Below are positions 22,141-34,900 of a DNA stretch of 64,000 bases, piece after piece; the first letter of the stretch is position 1; each line of letters starts with the position of its first letter. The translations under genes and the position numbers were made by a program. This stretch comes from Halictus rubicundus (Eukaryota > Arthropoda > Insecta > Hymenoptera > Halictidae). Below the pieces are notes generated by a model that worked only from the letters and a program-made list of their open reading frames with translations, was not told the DNA's origin and searched no databases. The stretch lies in contig NC_135152.1 of NCBI RefSeq assembly GCF_050948215.1, positions 3,072,310-3,136,309 of the forward strand. Reading direction: 5' to 3'.

Positions 22141-24473
22141 TATTCTCCTAATACAACATTTAATTTTCTCTAATTTCAAAAATTTTACTGTTCCCAAAAT
22201 TTTCGAAGACATTAATATAATTCTAATATTGAGTATTCATGTCAAGGGTGGGGAAGAAGAACACGTTGACTGTTGTAATTAATATTCTTTATTTCTCACC
22301 AAAAATAGAAGTAAAATGTAGCCGAAGACTACTGACGGTCTCCTTTCCTGGCCTGAAAGCTACTGAATGCGAAAAATGCTCGCAGGAACTTAAAAAGGAA
22401 GCCGCGCAAAGTAGAGTTGGCTAGAGCTTGAATTGTTGCTCTAATAATTCTCCTGGCTCGTGAACCGTAACACAACTCGTGAACTGTAACACGAAAACAT
22501 TGAAAAAATCCAACTGAAAACTATTTGTTTGAATATTAGTATTAGCAAGGACTGAATATTCCATATATGTACTTACTTTTTACTACAGGTTTGTAATATG
22601 ATTTCTCTCGTAATTTCTTCTTAAATCACTCGAATTTTGTTTAATTGTCGCGTAGCGTTAAATTATCTTCGTTCCGCTTGTGCGGCTTGTAGTTTCGTCG
22701 GTCGATAAGTTAACAACGATTGGAATTAAATCGGTTTCGCTGTCAAACATTGAAAACCTGTCGTTCTAAGCTATCTTGTGTCGCAAGAACATTTTCTTTT
22801 CAGAGGAACGAACCGTTTAGACGCGCAGCGACAAATTCTAGGCTAAAGAGTTGGACGCGAAATAATTGTGTGTTTAGTAATTAGTCCACTTCGACTACCC
22901 GGAAACTTTCTTCCTAGAAGGAAACTCGACCGATGGAATATTAGAGATAGATCGAACGAAGTCACTCCTCTTGTACACGTTCGCTCGCTGCGTTTTCTAA
23001 AGACGATTTAATAAAAGATTTTCAACATACGGCAAACACCTGACGATCGTTCTCACCTAGGCACCTCTGCTTCTTCATCAAACGATCAAACTATAGAACG
23101 TTCTCGTCGTGAAACTTTCAAATTTTTAACGTTGCGTTAAGAATTCCACTAAAATGTGGAAAGCGATAACGACGCGTCATTGTGATGAGCACTTTCGCGA
23201 ACGATGCGGCGCGGCGGGTCACTACCTTGAGCTTAAAAAGTTCAAAGATTGCGCCGGCTTTTTCCGTGTTAGCGATCGAACGATACTACCGAAGTCGATT
23301 GTTCTCTAAATCGATTTACATTTATGATAGCGGACACCTGTAATTGCGTGTTGGCGATCACGTTACCATCGTTACGCGGTTACCTGTATTATTATGTCGG
23401 AAAGTCGGGTCATCGAGCATCGACCTGGATATCCGGCGATTGTAATCGGTAAGACGTGCGTCTGTTGCTCGTTCTCACGAGCCACGAGCGAAACACGACA
23501 TTCGCGAAAATGCAGATCGCCTTACGTAAGGCACATTTCGTGCGCATCATTTCCAGAAAATTCAATGTAAAAAATTGTGTCAGGTCGCGACAAGTTGCGC
23601 AATACTTCGAACGAATTCGAGACCCGAATTGTTCGAAAACATGAAAAACCGTGTTCAAGTCGCTCCGAGAAAAAGAGGGAGAGAGAGAGAGCGCAAAGTA
23701 ACTTTTACATTACATAAATCGAAGGAATTACTTAACAATGATCGACATTTCCTAGAAAACAAAGTTCATTTCACAAATCTCACAATTATCGAGATCTCAC
23801 TGTTAATAGTGGACTACGCGCGCACACCAAAAGCGTGAAAAGCATTGTTTGTAAATGACGGTAATACTGCTCGGCAAATAACACCTAGGCGAGTGGGTCA
23901 AGGCGGAAATACTTCTACGTTTTCGATGACTCGACGCATCCGATATTTTTCCACTTTTTGATTTCATTACCAGTTATTTCTCTCCACGTGTAACGCGTAC
24001 CAACGGTCGCGCGATTATGCGTGTCGATTCCATCAAGGCGACTTTCATCGAATATTTCCTTGCGCGGATTTTCTCATTCCGTTCGAAATGCATGATTTTT
24101 CCAGCTGCTTCTTGTCCTCCCGGTGTGTACAAACCTTAAACGACTATGCAGAACTTTCTCGGATCTATGTACGACTTTCTTCGACTATGCATCAATGAAC
24201 AATGCGATCATATCAGGGGCTATCTCGTTCAGAGCTCTTGCACCTTAGTCTTACAACCACATTGACAGCGGATTTATAGAAGAACGATGTCTGCTCTGTC
24301 GAAGCTAAACGCTTTCCGTCTGGTTGGGGACTTTTCGCGAACGAGCCGGGGACGTCCGAGGAACCTTGACGAGTGGGAAGTTCCCAATTCCTGAAGGGCA
24401 TGGGGAAAGTTTCTTCCCAAAATGGCAACTCGAAGAGTCATCCTTATCGAGGACTTTTTAGCGATATTGCCAC

Positions 24474-24760
24474 TTAACCCATTTGCATCATTAGCGTATA
24501 TTATTGCTAAATTTTCCTGGTCACTATGACCGGAGCGTATATATACGCTTAATTTTCGTGGTCACTATCATTATTCGTTAGCTAAAAAATAGAAATGGAG
24601 AGTGTTGTTGGAGATGAAAGTAGTAATTCTGATTTTTTCTTATAATGCTGAAATATAAAGCTCTTTTACTTGTAGTCATTTTTGTACTTAAATATAATAA
24701 AAAAAAAGTTTGGTGATAAAGGCCTTCTTTGCATATTTCCTTATGATGCAAATGGGTTGA
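24474..24760. mobile_element. TTAA-type short inverted-repeat element
   Basis: The left end TTAACCCATTTGCATCAT (24474) is mirrored at the right end (complement TCAACCCATTTGCATCAT, ending 24760), where the TTAA has probably decayed to TTGA. The interior is AT-rich with inner repeats around GGTCACTAT. Non-coding. Confidence 0.6.
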
Positions 24761-25619
24761 ACAAGTTACGCGCCAAACATCAACCCCAGAGGTTCTAATT
24801 AATGAAACCAAAACTAGACATTTAAAATGTATTATAGGGGATATTGTCTTAACCCTTTTGAATTCGAAAGACTCCAATAAAATTCGGTTTACCTGGATAT
24901 CAAATAATAAAAATGAATTTCTAAACCAAGTCAAAAATCACTGTCAGTCATATGTGACTGACGCGGCAGTTAACGTGTTAAAGGAAAGATAGAATTTTCG
25001 CGTCGGAAAATTCCTTCTTCCCCTCGCTCAGAGTCCGCAAATGCGAAAAGTTCGAAGAAGCAGAGAAGCATTAATGCAATCTCGGATTGGAAACGGTTCG
25101 AATTTTGTTCTCGACGAGGCCGATTCATTAAGTATTCACTGGAAAGTTTCCAAGAGAAAGATGAAATCAAGGAAAAAATGGAAACTAGTGCAACATGTAA
25201 ATACTTCCTTGCGTAAAACGCATATTGCACAGGAGTTGGTTGGCTTATCAAACGTAGGTAAGAAGATTGAAAGCTCACCTGCAGGATCGACGATGTAGTC
25301 CATGTAGAGCCTTGTTCGTCGACGACGTTCTTCTAAAAGAAGGTTTCAATCAAAAACATTCTGTGCGTTTTGGGAACTAAACCGCCTTGTTCATCAAGGT
25401 TCAATGGGATTGGCCGATTTCATCGTGTTAAACGCACGAGAGAAGAATCGGGAAATTCGGGGGACGAGGGAACGAAACGACAAACGAAAATGGGGGGGAA
25501 TCTGGGAGCACGGCCACGAGCTCGATCGTGGGATAATTATCGATTCCAATAGAAACATGTCGCAGCTATTAATTAACGTCACGGACTTCTAAGTAGGGGT
25601 GACCGTAGAAAGGTCTGGT

Positions 25620-25653
25620 TATAAAAGGGATCGCGCTAAGTCGTTCGATCAGT
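25620..25653 (+). promoter_or_regulatory. Core promoter of the CYP4G gene: TATA box and initiator
   Basis: TATAAAAG at 25620-25627 and the arthropod initiator TCAGT at 25649-25653, with the A at 25651. The TATA-to-initiator spacing is 31 bp, the standard distance. The initiator is 498 bp upstream of the ATG at 26149. A good 3' splice site (TTTGCTTACAG, ending 26134) just before the ATG suggests an intron in the 5' UTR. The donor was not located. Confidence 0.7.
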
Positions 25654-26148
25654 CCGGTGGTGGTTCATCGAACAGAACTCATCGTATTAGTAGTGCAAAA
25701 GATAGGTGGGTGGCCGATCCTCGGTTCTCTTTTCTCATTGCTCTCGTGACCCGTGACCCGTGACACGATGCGACGCGACGCGACGCGCTGTGCTACCATC
25801 CCCGACGACTCTCCGTCCCCAGAACTCTCCGAAGTGCTTGTGAAACTACCAAGTGACATTACCGATCGAAAGTTCGTGATCGAATCGACTGATTTCGCTC
25901 GCTGCTAATCATCGACTTTTTTGCTAAATTTAATCTATTAACTGGAACGGTAGTAGACCAGGGTCAAACTGTTGTTCACTCTCGAGTCATAGTATATCAC
26001 AGAAACTGTTTGCTACCACGTTTTACCTATCACGCGTTATCGGCCCCTATTCTTTTCGAGACCGAAACAACAGGAACCTAGGACGCGTCGATCGAGAGAA
26101 CAAGGATCACGATGCGACATTCGCTTTGCTTACAGAAACGCGTAAAAT

Positions 26149-29100
26149 ATGTCTGCTGCTGGACCGGAAGTAGTCGTCGGATCGATCGCGGCCGCCTCGG
26201 CCACTGGTCTTTCCGCGACAACTGTTTTCCTGTCCCTTCTGATCCCTGCTGTCGTGCTCTACCTCATCTACTTCCGCATATCCAGACGTCACTTGGTCGA
26301 ATTGGGCGAAAAATTGCCTGGTCCGCCCGCCTTGCCAATTCTTGGCAACGCTCTCGAGTTTCTCGGCAGTTCCGATGGTGAGTCGCCACCGAACTACAAC
26401 GCTTTGCCTATCGGAAACCTTTAACACTTTTGTTAAATCTTCGAACTAACAGGAAGTTAACGCTTCGAAGAAGCACGACTCGAACGGTGGTGCGGTTTTT
26501 TCTTAAGAATTCTCGCGATCCACACAGAAACTAACAACGTTCTACATTTCTTATTTTATTTCTATTTTTTTCCGATTACTAGAAGAGCACGTGGAACTTT
26601 CAACTATCCAGTCGGATTCGTTATTTCGATCGAATGCGACCGTACAGAATTATCTTTAGAAAGTCTAAATCGCGATCTTCGACGTCCGCGATACAGCGAA
26701 GAAAGTCTCGCAAGAAGAAAGGCGTTTAACGATAACACCTCGGTTGAATCGGCGCAGCGGCGCGGTGTACGTTCGAAGTTACGTAAATCGAACAGAAGAC
26801 AGAAACTATAACCGGTACCTCCTATTTTTCGCGATTGTCACAGCTATCTTCAACAAGGTCTACAGCAAGTCGTTCGAGTACAACGACGTGGTCAGGTTGT
26901 GGCTTGGACCGAAGTTGGTGGTTTTCTTGACAGACCCGAGGGACGTCGAGGTGATTCTCTCCAGTAACGTGTACATCGACAAATCTGCCGAGTACAGGTT
27001 CTTCAAGCCCTGGCTTGGAAACGGCCTTCTGATCTCTACCGGTAAGTTTCCTCTTGCCTACAAGCTTCCCCATAATTCCTCGCGGCCTCTACACTCTGCG
27101 CTCCACGCGAACATCGCTTCCGCTTCGAATCCCCTTTTCGTTTGTCGGACGTTTAGGATTAACGTGGCTGTCGTGATCGCGCGGCGTTTGCTATTACTCA
27201 ACTTTCTAACGATGTTTGCCAGTCGTCTACGACCAATTTCTCCGTAAACCGTGAGGACTGCCTCGCAAAAGGAACACGGGGAATACAATGAAACGGTTCA
27301 CCTATCTCGCCTCCCGAGTATAGACAACCCTTTCGAAACGAAGAACGCGAACATCAGCTTCCGCACGACAAAATCTGCCGAATCGCACGGTGACCCAGCG
27401 ACATTAGACACCGGCTCTAGCGATCTGGTGCGCGCAACGTGTTATCGTTACTTTCTCGCCCGGTCGGGATAATCTTTTTTTCTCTACTTAATCGTCCACG
27501 TAACAGGGAGCGGCGACACGCGTAACCGCTGAAATAGGCACGCGACCATCGGTTGCCGCCAAACTTTCATCCTCCGTCCAGGTTCCCGAAGAACCGAGAC
27601 GGATTCGTCGAGACGACGCACCCCCGTTCAAGATAATTAAAATAAGCTCTGTGTTTTAGGCAATTGCGTACAATCAAAGCTGAACCCAATTGAAAGGCAT
27701 CGATGAGAATCCTCGGACGCGGCGATTCGGTACTTTACAGCGCTACTGTATTTTCTTACTCGTACGGTTTTTATTCGAGAAACGGCGCAACAACTCTCGT
27801 CGACGGTGCAGTCGGTCTCGGGAAATTCGCATCGTAAACCAGCATCAGCCGGTCGCGAATCGCCGGTTACTTAATAAACGATCCGTCCCCTTCTTTCGCA
27901 TAACCGCGTCGGTTGACTTTTTCTCCCCTTTTCTCTCTCTCTCGCAGGAAGTGCGTTTTCTCCTGCGTGTCTCCTCGGTCATTCGAACGACGCGTGATCT
28001 ACCGTTTAACGGGAGAGCCCGACACGGCTCCCTACCCTCCGTGCCGTATCGCCGTAACTTTTGCGTTCGCGGAACTTCGTCAATATTCTAATTTCTTCGT
28101 CGCATAATGTCTCTTTCTTAAGTTGAAGAAAGTACGTTAGGTAGCCGATTTTTCGACGCAAGGGTTAATCGGAAGGGACATTGAATTGCAGGTCCTAAAT
28201 GGCGTGCCCACCGCAAACTGATCGCCCCGACTTTCCACTTGAACGTCCTCAAGAGCTTCATCGACCTGTTCAACGCAAACTCGCGCGCGGTCGTCGAGAA
28301 GATGCGTCAAGAGGGTAACAAGGAGTTCGACTGCCACAATTACATGTCCGAGCTGACTGTTGAGATCCTGCTGGAAACCGCGATGGGCGTCTCGAAGAGC
28401 ACCCAGGACAAAAGCGGTTTCGAGTACGCGATGGCCGTGATGAAGTACGTATTTCTGTTTCTCCTGACGGCTTACGCAAACGCTTTCTTCCTTCGGAGAA
28501 AGTCGGTTCGTTAATAGTTCGCGTGGCCGAGTATGATACACCGCGTATACACCTAACGGTGTTGCGTAAGAACTAGAACACGCGACGCGGCGGATGCATT
28601 TCTGCGCCCGTTCGAAACAGCGACCGTTTCGAGGTGCAATCATACGGTGAAAACGTAACGAGCAGGCGTGTCATACTTATTAATCAAAAGATGATCGTCC
28701 TGCTTCACCTGCTCGCCGCGTTTCCACCCGTAAGACCCGCCGGGAAGCGAATTAATCGATCGATTTGACCGCGACCGCAGAATGTGCGACATCCTTCATC
28801 TGCGACACACCAAGGTTTGGCTCAGGCCGGACTGGCTGTTCAACCTGACCAAATACGGCAAGGACCAGATCAAACTGCTCGAGATCATCCACGGTTTGAC
28901 CAAGAAGGTGATCCAACGTAAGAAAGAGGAGTTCAAGAGCGGCAAGCGCAATCTGATCGACACAAGCTCGCAGAAGGTCAGTGGACCGGACGCGATCCTG
29001 TAGGAGTATGGCGGTAGAACCGTTTTATCGAAGACTAACGAGAATTCGTAACGCTTTGCAGGCCGGCAGCACGATCGCCGTCGAGGGTGTCTCGTTTGGT

Positions 29101-30020
29101 CAGTCGGTCGGCTTGAAGGACGACTTGGACGTCGACGACGATGTCGGCGAGAAGAAGAGGCAGGCTTTCCTCGACCTCCTGATGGAGGCTGGGCAAAGTG
29201 GCGTGGTGCTCACCGAGCAAGAGGTTAAGGAACAAGTGGACACCATCATGTTCGAGGTGAGTCCGCGCTGATCGATGGATCCCGTAAAAGGAAACGGGGA
29301 GAAGTGAACGAGCGTCTTTCGTTTAGGGACACGACACCACCGCTGCCGGATCCAGCTTCTTCCTCTCGATGATGGGCTGCCATCCAGAGATCCAAGAGAA
29401 AGTGATCCAGGAGCTGGACGAGATCTTCGGCGACAGCGACAGGCCGGCCACCTTCCAGGACACTTTGGAAATGAAGTACCTCGAGCGTTGCCTTCTGGAA
29501 ACACTTCGCATGTACCCACCTGTGCCCATCATTGCCCGCGAGATCAAGACAGATCTGAAACTCGGTTGGTATCGCGGTCGAACTGGAACGACAGTTTGTA
29601 TTATATATACATGATAGATACTGGTATATCGAAACATTCCTATTTGCGATTTCAGCATCCGGAGACTTCGTCGTGCCAGGTGGCTGCACAGTTGTGGTCG
29701 GCACGATCAGGTTGCACCGTCAGGCGTCTATCTACCCGAACCCGGACACCTTCAACCCCGACAACTTCCTGCCGGAGAAAACGGCGAACCGCCACTACTA
29801 CGCGTTCGTTCCGTTCTCCGCCGGACCACGATCCTGCGTCGGACGGAAATACGCGATGCTCAAGCTGAAGATCGTCCTCTCGACCATCATGAGAAACTTC
29901 CGCGTCAGGTCCGACCTGAAGGAGTCCGACTTCAAGCTACAGGCCGACATCATCCTGAAGAGAGCCGAAGGATTCAAGATCAAACTCGAACCGAGGAAAA
30001 CGGTAGCCGCGACCGCATAA
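26149..30020 (+). CDS. CYP4G: Cytochrome P450, CYP4G subfamily (cuticular hydrocarbon decarbonylase)
   Basis: Membrane-bound P450. Insect CYP4G enzymes in oenocytes convert long-chain aldehydes to hydrocarbons that waterproof the cuticle and carry chemical signals. Seven exons: 26149-26377, 26844-27041, 28192-28444, 28781-28976, 29062-29256, 29327-29564 and 29656-30020. The sum is exactly 557 codons. An N-terminal membrane anchor (about residues 23-45) is followed by the Pro-rich hinge LPGPPALPILGN. The I-helix reads GHDTTAAG (358-365), ETLR is the K-helix ExxR, and the haem loop is PFSAGPRSCVGR with ligand C497. The diagnostic CYP4G acidic insertion (VGLKDDLDVDDDVGEKK) is in exon 5. No frame damage is seen, so the gene looks functional. 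The start is the ATG just after a UTR splice acceptor. Expression from the TATA promoter at 25620 is inferred. Confidence 0.97.
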
Positions 30021-30048
30021 AAGTCTTAGAGAAATTTTATAGGAAGCG

Positions 30049-30075
30049 CTACTATTATTATTTTTTTTTTATTAA

Positions 30076-30110
<35 letters not shown>
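30049..30110 (+). repeat. ATT microsatellite in the P450 3' UTR
   Basis: T-run followed by about 12 tandem ATT units, 30 to 90 bp after the stop codon of the P450 gene. Confidence 0.85.
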
Positions 30111-30293
30111 GTTATGACAAATTCAGAGAAAAAATTGTTGGAAACGAAAGATGTACAGTAATAATAGAGACCAGTAGGAACATCTTGATAGAAAATGGGA
30201 AGGCGATTGCAGTTTTCCCTTTCGTGTCGTAGGATTGTATGTAAATGTTGTAAGTATATTCCCCAAGATTATTAAACGTTTAATAACTCGTGC

Positions 30294-30299
30294 AATAAA
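30294..30299 (+). terminator. Polyadenylation signal of the P450 gene
   Basis: AATAAA 274 bp after the TAA at 30018-30020, in AT-rich DNA. It is the first canonical signal downstream. Confidence 0.6.
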
Positions 30300-30558
30300 T
30301 TATGCAAGCTTCCAGCTGCGAAATCTATATTGCGAAATCGCTTTACTACCCGCCACCACCTCGGTTGTTTCAATAGCATGGTTATATTTCCGATGTTACA
30401 CATATTGAGATCCGGCAGAACACTGTTTTACGAAGCAGTTGAACCTTGAACTACCAATACCTCTGTTCCAGTTCAAAAATATTTATAAAGATAATAATTT
30501 AGTACCTATGTCGCATCGTTCGTAGATTCGCGATAAGGTAGAGAGACTACATTACCAT

Positions 30559-31409
30559 TAGTATTCCTGATTTCTCAACATTTTCCATTTTTCGAAAAGT
30601 GAGAAATAAGACTATATTTCTCGATAATTCTCGAGACATATATTGGGAAACTTTTACCAAACTTTTATAAAGTGAAACATTACGCTTTTGTTTTGAAATG
30701 ACTTCTTAAGAAGCATATTGCGTCTAATGTAGAATCAAACAATCTACTTCTTTTTTTTGTAACAAAATTTGTTGCCGTAGAAAAATTTCTTTCATTTTAT
30801 GTGGATGTTGGCTTTATCCTATACAGAACATCCAAAAGTTGCTGAAGATTGGGTGTCTTTTTCTCAGTGGACTCAAAAATTTGGAATTCCTTTGTTAGAG
30901 TCCGGAATTTATTTTCTTCTGCCGCTAAACTCTTGACACTAAATTCTTGAAGGCTATCTGCAATTTCTAATTCTAACTGTTTTTCCAGTGATAGTTCCTC
31001 ATTCTGAGAATCTGAAAGTTTTTCACTATTTTCATAAGAATCATTCTCATATTTTCCAAAAAGTCTGCTTAGAAATTGTTTTGCCATTTTATACATATCT
31101 GCCTTGGATGTTAAATAAAAAAATATATCTTCTGAATCTTTTTGTAGAGACTCAACAAGATACAATAATCTTGTCCCTTCTTTTAGATATTTCTTGTTTA
31201 ATAACAAGAAGAAACTCATTACTCAATTCAGTATTCAGTTTTTCTAAAGCTTTAAATAAGAATTTAAGAGAATTTAAGAATTTCCATGTTATAAAATAAA
31301 TGAGATTCATAAGAATTTTCCTAGATTTAAATTTCTCGAGAAATGAAAATGATCAATTATAAAATTTCTCGAGAAATTCTCGAGAAAGGATTCTCGAGAA
31401 GGGACACTA
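30559..31409 (-). mobile_element. hAT-type transposon with 8-bp target duplication
   Basis: The 8-bp direct repeat ATTACCAT lies immediately outside both ends (30551-30558 and 31410-31417). The terminal inverted repeats begin TAGTATTCC on the left and TAGTGTCCC on the right. Subterminal motifs of the type TTCTCGAGAA recur near both ends (about 30630-30645 and 31330-31400). It encodes the C-terminal part of a hAT transposase on the minus strand. At 851 bp it is a non-autonomous deletion derivative. Confidence 0.85.
30797..31219 (-). pseudogene. hAT transposase C-terminal fragment
   Basis: A 140-codon frame whose end reads TPNLQQLLDVLYRIKPTST, the start of the hAT dimerisation motif (usually ...IKPTS(T/S)E.ERAFS). 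It stops there by TAA, before the rest of that motif. The upstream part is Lys/Glu-rich. No BED finger or DDE catalytic region remains in the 851-bp element. Confidence 0.65.
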
Positions 31410-31960
31410 ATTACCATCAAAAAATGGTTTTGTGTGTCTCAACTTTTCGTCCTTATATAAGAATATTTTATCGCTGGTAAAGGACTCATTCGAAAGAGGA
31501 AGGTTCAATATAGTGCGCGCTGGTCGATGACTTTTCGATGAGTTTTCATATTAGCTATATATTGTCTCGATTCTCTGCGAAATAAAGCCAAAAACTTGAA
31601 GCACGTTTCTGGCGACAGAATTCATAATATCGATAATACAGAGCAAAAAATGTGGCAAGTTTAGTCACAGTTTTAGTCTGAAGGCTGTGAAAGGAAATTA
31701 TTAATTCAAAAGTTACGTGCCTATCCCGGGCCATCAACGTACAAGCTAAGTATGTGAAACGTTGGTGATGCATGTATCGATAGAAGGCACTGACAGTATC
31801 GTTCGGAACTAACACAGACGACACGTCAACGTAAAACAAACGTCTGATAGCAAACCACATTCGTAGAAGTATTACTTGAAAAACAATTACAAAAAAAGAA
31901 GGAAAGTGTACTCGATATTTACCTACTTCAATCGTCGCGTCATTCGACAGGTTCAGCAAG

Positions 31961-34900
31961 ATGGCCGCTCGGAACCGTCAATTCACGAAGTACGATGTCG
32001 TGGAAGTTCTGAAAAAAGACGATTACAATGAATGGTCGAGCAATTCGAGCAGCAGAAAAAGCGCACGCATCGTATACCCACCGGAACTGAAAACTCTACC
32101 CCAAGCAGAATGCCACGAAATGAAGAAGGTTATGGCTGAATTGAAGGCCGCGTTGCCGGATTTAAGTCCCGCCCAAGTCAGAAGGTCCTCGTCCCTCTAC
32201 TGCTAAAACTCTGCTAGAACTGACCAATTACCGAAGAGTTTGCGACAATAATTTAACTCTATACATCTCGAAACTCTTCCGATAGTTTCTCCGTCCCTTT
32301 CGTCAAACTTTTGGGGGATAAAGTTGACCTGATAAATTCGTTTACAATTTACCGAACAGATTCCGCATACCGTATCATGAAGCGATTATGCTCGAGCTCG
32401 AGGAGCACGACTATCAGGACGCGGTCCATCAGATGAAAGAGCTGTTGGATCTCGACGAAAAAATTTCTGAGTCTTCGGCGGGCGCGCTGCTATGGAAGAA
32501 ACCATCTTTAAGAGATCAAAAGGACTTCATAGATCGGCTGCAGGAAGGGCTGATCGCGTTCGAGAAGGCGACAAGGAGGGGTACATTGTCCTTCGTTGAA
32601 ATTACCCGAGACTATCGTGCGTAGACTATAATTACATTTTGGTGTCGATTTTCAGGCGATTTTGTAACTCGAGCAATATCGCTCTTGGACACTGCGCTGT
32701 TCTTCCAGAGAAAAACTTGGGAATGGTGGTGGATTGCTGAGCGTCTCTACTTTGCAGCCATTTCGGCTGCGGAACTCATCGGAGATGATGATTGTCGGAC
32801 GATCACCCTGATTCGATATCTATACGGTCGATTTCTCTTTCACGAACGTTAGTAGCACGTCCTTTGGCCAAATACAGACCTCTAAATTCTTGAAAATGTA
32901 GAAGACAAAGAATGACAAACGATTCGGGATTAGTGCAGAATCCAAGAGAAGCCTTGAAATACCTGAACGAGGCGCGCGAAGCTTCCGAGAAGAAAACGTG
33001 GAACGCCTCGAAGAAGCTCGGCGAGAAACAAGGCTCGATCTTCAGGGAGTGCAACATCCTCCTGTACAAAGCCCTACTGATCCTCGCGAGAATGGATCGG
33101 CCGAAGGATCCCAACGCAGCACTGAAATTCTGTCTGGAAGCCCTCGAGAGGGCAACCGATGGTAGATCCCGTTGAATCTCTCGATATTTCGAATGCGAGA
33201 GATAGCCCGATGATTAATCGAATACTAAAACTCAGCTGGAGACACGGAATACCTGAACGAGACGCTGCACGAGCTCGGGAAATGTTACATGGCGGTGAAC
33301 GACGTGAAGCGCGCGTTGAACACCTTCTCGAAGCTGCTGGCTTTGGCGAAAAGGGCTTCTGACCCCGAAGGTGTTTGCAACGCGCATACGGAACTGGCGT
33401 TCGCTTATAAGGTAAATCAGGGTGTAAATGTCGTCCAAATGATCCAATACTACTCTTTCTACAGCAGCCCGAATACCGTTAAGATGTCGTGGCGACGCGA
33501 ATTGGAACGATAAGTCGTAGGTTTCCTAGAGCCACGGCTAAATGACAAAGGGTATACAGTATACAGTGAATTCTCGTTACCAGTCAGTTGCGCCGTTCTG
33601 GTGACTGACTCTTAGACGAAATCTGAGGTAGTCGCCGAGCATCGCATTTGAAATACACAGGATACCTAAGAGTCATATCCGTCTACAAGTCGTACAACCC
33701 TATGACTACTAAGCGACAGTGACAAGAAGACTGAGAAAATGTCTTTCTCCAGGTTCAGCCTCTCACCGCGGTGGTGTGGGTAGTTCCACTGACTCCAAAT
33801 TGTAAGGTTGCCACTGACTCGTAATGAGAATTCACTGCAGCTGGACAAGGAGGTCAAAAGTGCCCCTAAACCAAATTGAATTTGCAATAGCCCATTCGAC
33901 ACAGCGTGTAGTAATGGCAATGAGTTTCTGCCACAGGGCGCCCGAAAATTACCTGCTTTTGATTTTTTCAACTATGCGCCCGCACTTTGAAAAATCTGAA
34001 AAATTGAATTTCGTTTAGGGGCACTCTTGGCCTCCTTATCCGGCTACCTTTAGATTAGAATCGTGAAACACGAGTACAGTGATGGCTTCACAGCTGCAAA
34101 GCTTTCATAGCTACGACATCTTCTGCTTCGAACAAGTCGTTGAAGATGCACGAGACACTTTCTAGAGCCGTGATCCCCATCTCTCGAGTCGATTGCAGCT
34201 CTGGAGCCGATTGCTGCGATGCGAAGCCGAGTACAATGGCGCTTTTAACTTACCGGAAATTGTGGATTTTGAAAGTGCTGATTCGACAAAAGGCAAGGGT
34301 CCCGAGTTCTATTCTAAATAGAAACGATTTACGTGACGCAGCAACTGGACGACAACGCTCACACGGAGACTCACTTGCGGATGCTACGAGAGACCGCCGA
34401 GGAAATGAAGCTCTTCGAGAAGCTCGCCGACGCGCATTACTACACGGGGGAGCACTATTTGAGCCAGGTATACGAGCGAATCAATAACACGAAAAGTTGC
34501 TATACTAGCTAGCTTATTTAGAAAAAAAAGCGTACAATCGTACAAAAACATAGAGGGAAAAACGAAAATATAGAGGCAACAAACATTTCAGACTAAACTG
34601 TATGAAACATAAAGGTTGACCCTCGGTAGGCGACGGACGTTTTCGTCGACGTCGACGCTTTCAAGTAGTCGGGGTTCGTGTTGACCCGGCCGTCGCCGTC
34701 CGAAGGTCGATCAATCAACCCTTCGGCTCCACGGTCCTCTTGGCTCACCGGTTCGATTGCACGATACGCTTTCGTTGCACGCAAATAAATTGTTATCCTC
34801 GACAAACATTGACTGAATGTCGTCAGTCTGTTCGACCTCCTCTAATTTAACGGAAGCAGGTCCGAAGTGTAAAAAATATTCCTCGAATCGAAGTATGTAC

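Larger units (their letters stand above)
20598..25619. other. Gene-free interval between carboxypeptidase and P450 genes
   Basis: No frame here resembles a conserved protein, and short open frames are not supported by splice sites. It contains a short GA run at about 21261-21282, a 28-bp tandem repeat (21673-21780), a degenerate GCAAAACAT repeat (22018-22140) and a TTAA-bounded repeat (24474-24760). A palindrome, TCAGTCATATGTGACTGA, lies near 24945-24962. It is followed by GGCAGTTAACGTGTTAA, which resembles the end of the TTAA element at 10931; I could not find its partner end. Part of the right-hand side is presumably the P450 upstream control region. Confidence 0.45.
30520..31732. mobile_element. 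Second copy of the large TTAA element, decayed ends, with a hAT insertion
   Basis: Left part (from about 30523, GTAGATTCGCGATAAGGTAGAG) and right part (31418-31732) match the element at 15166-17749 in order and orientation. The right end CTATCCCGGGCC is followed by ATCA instead of TTAA, so the end has decayed. A hAT-type element (30559-31409) splits it. It lies about 230 bp upstream of the TPR gene's start and could affect that promoter. Confidence 0.7.
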
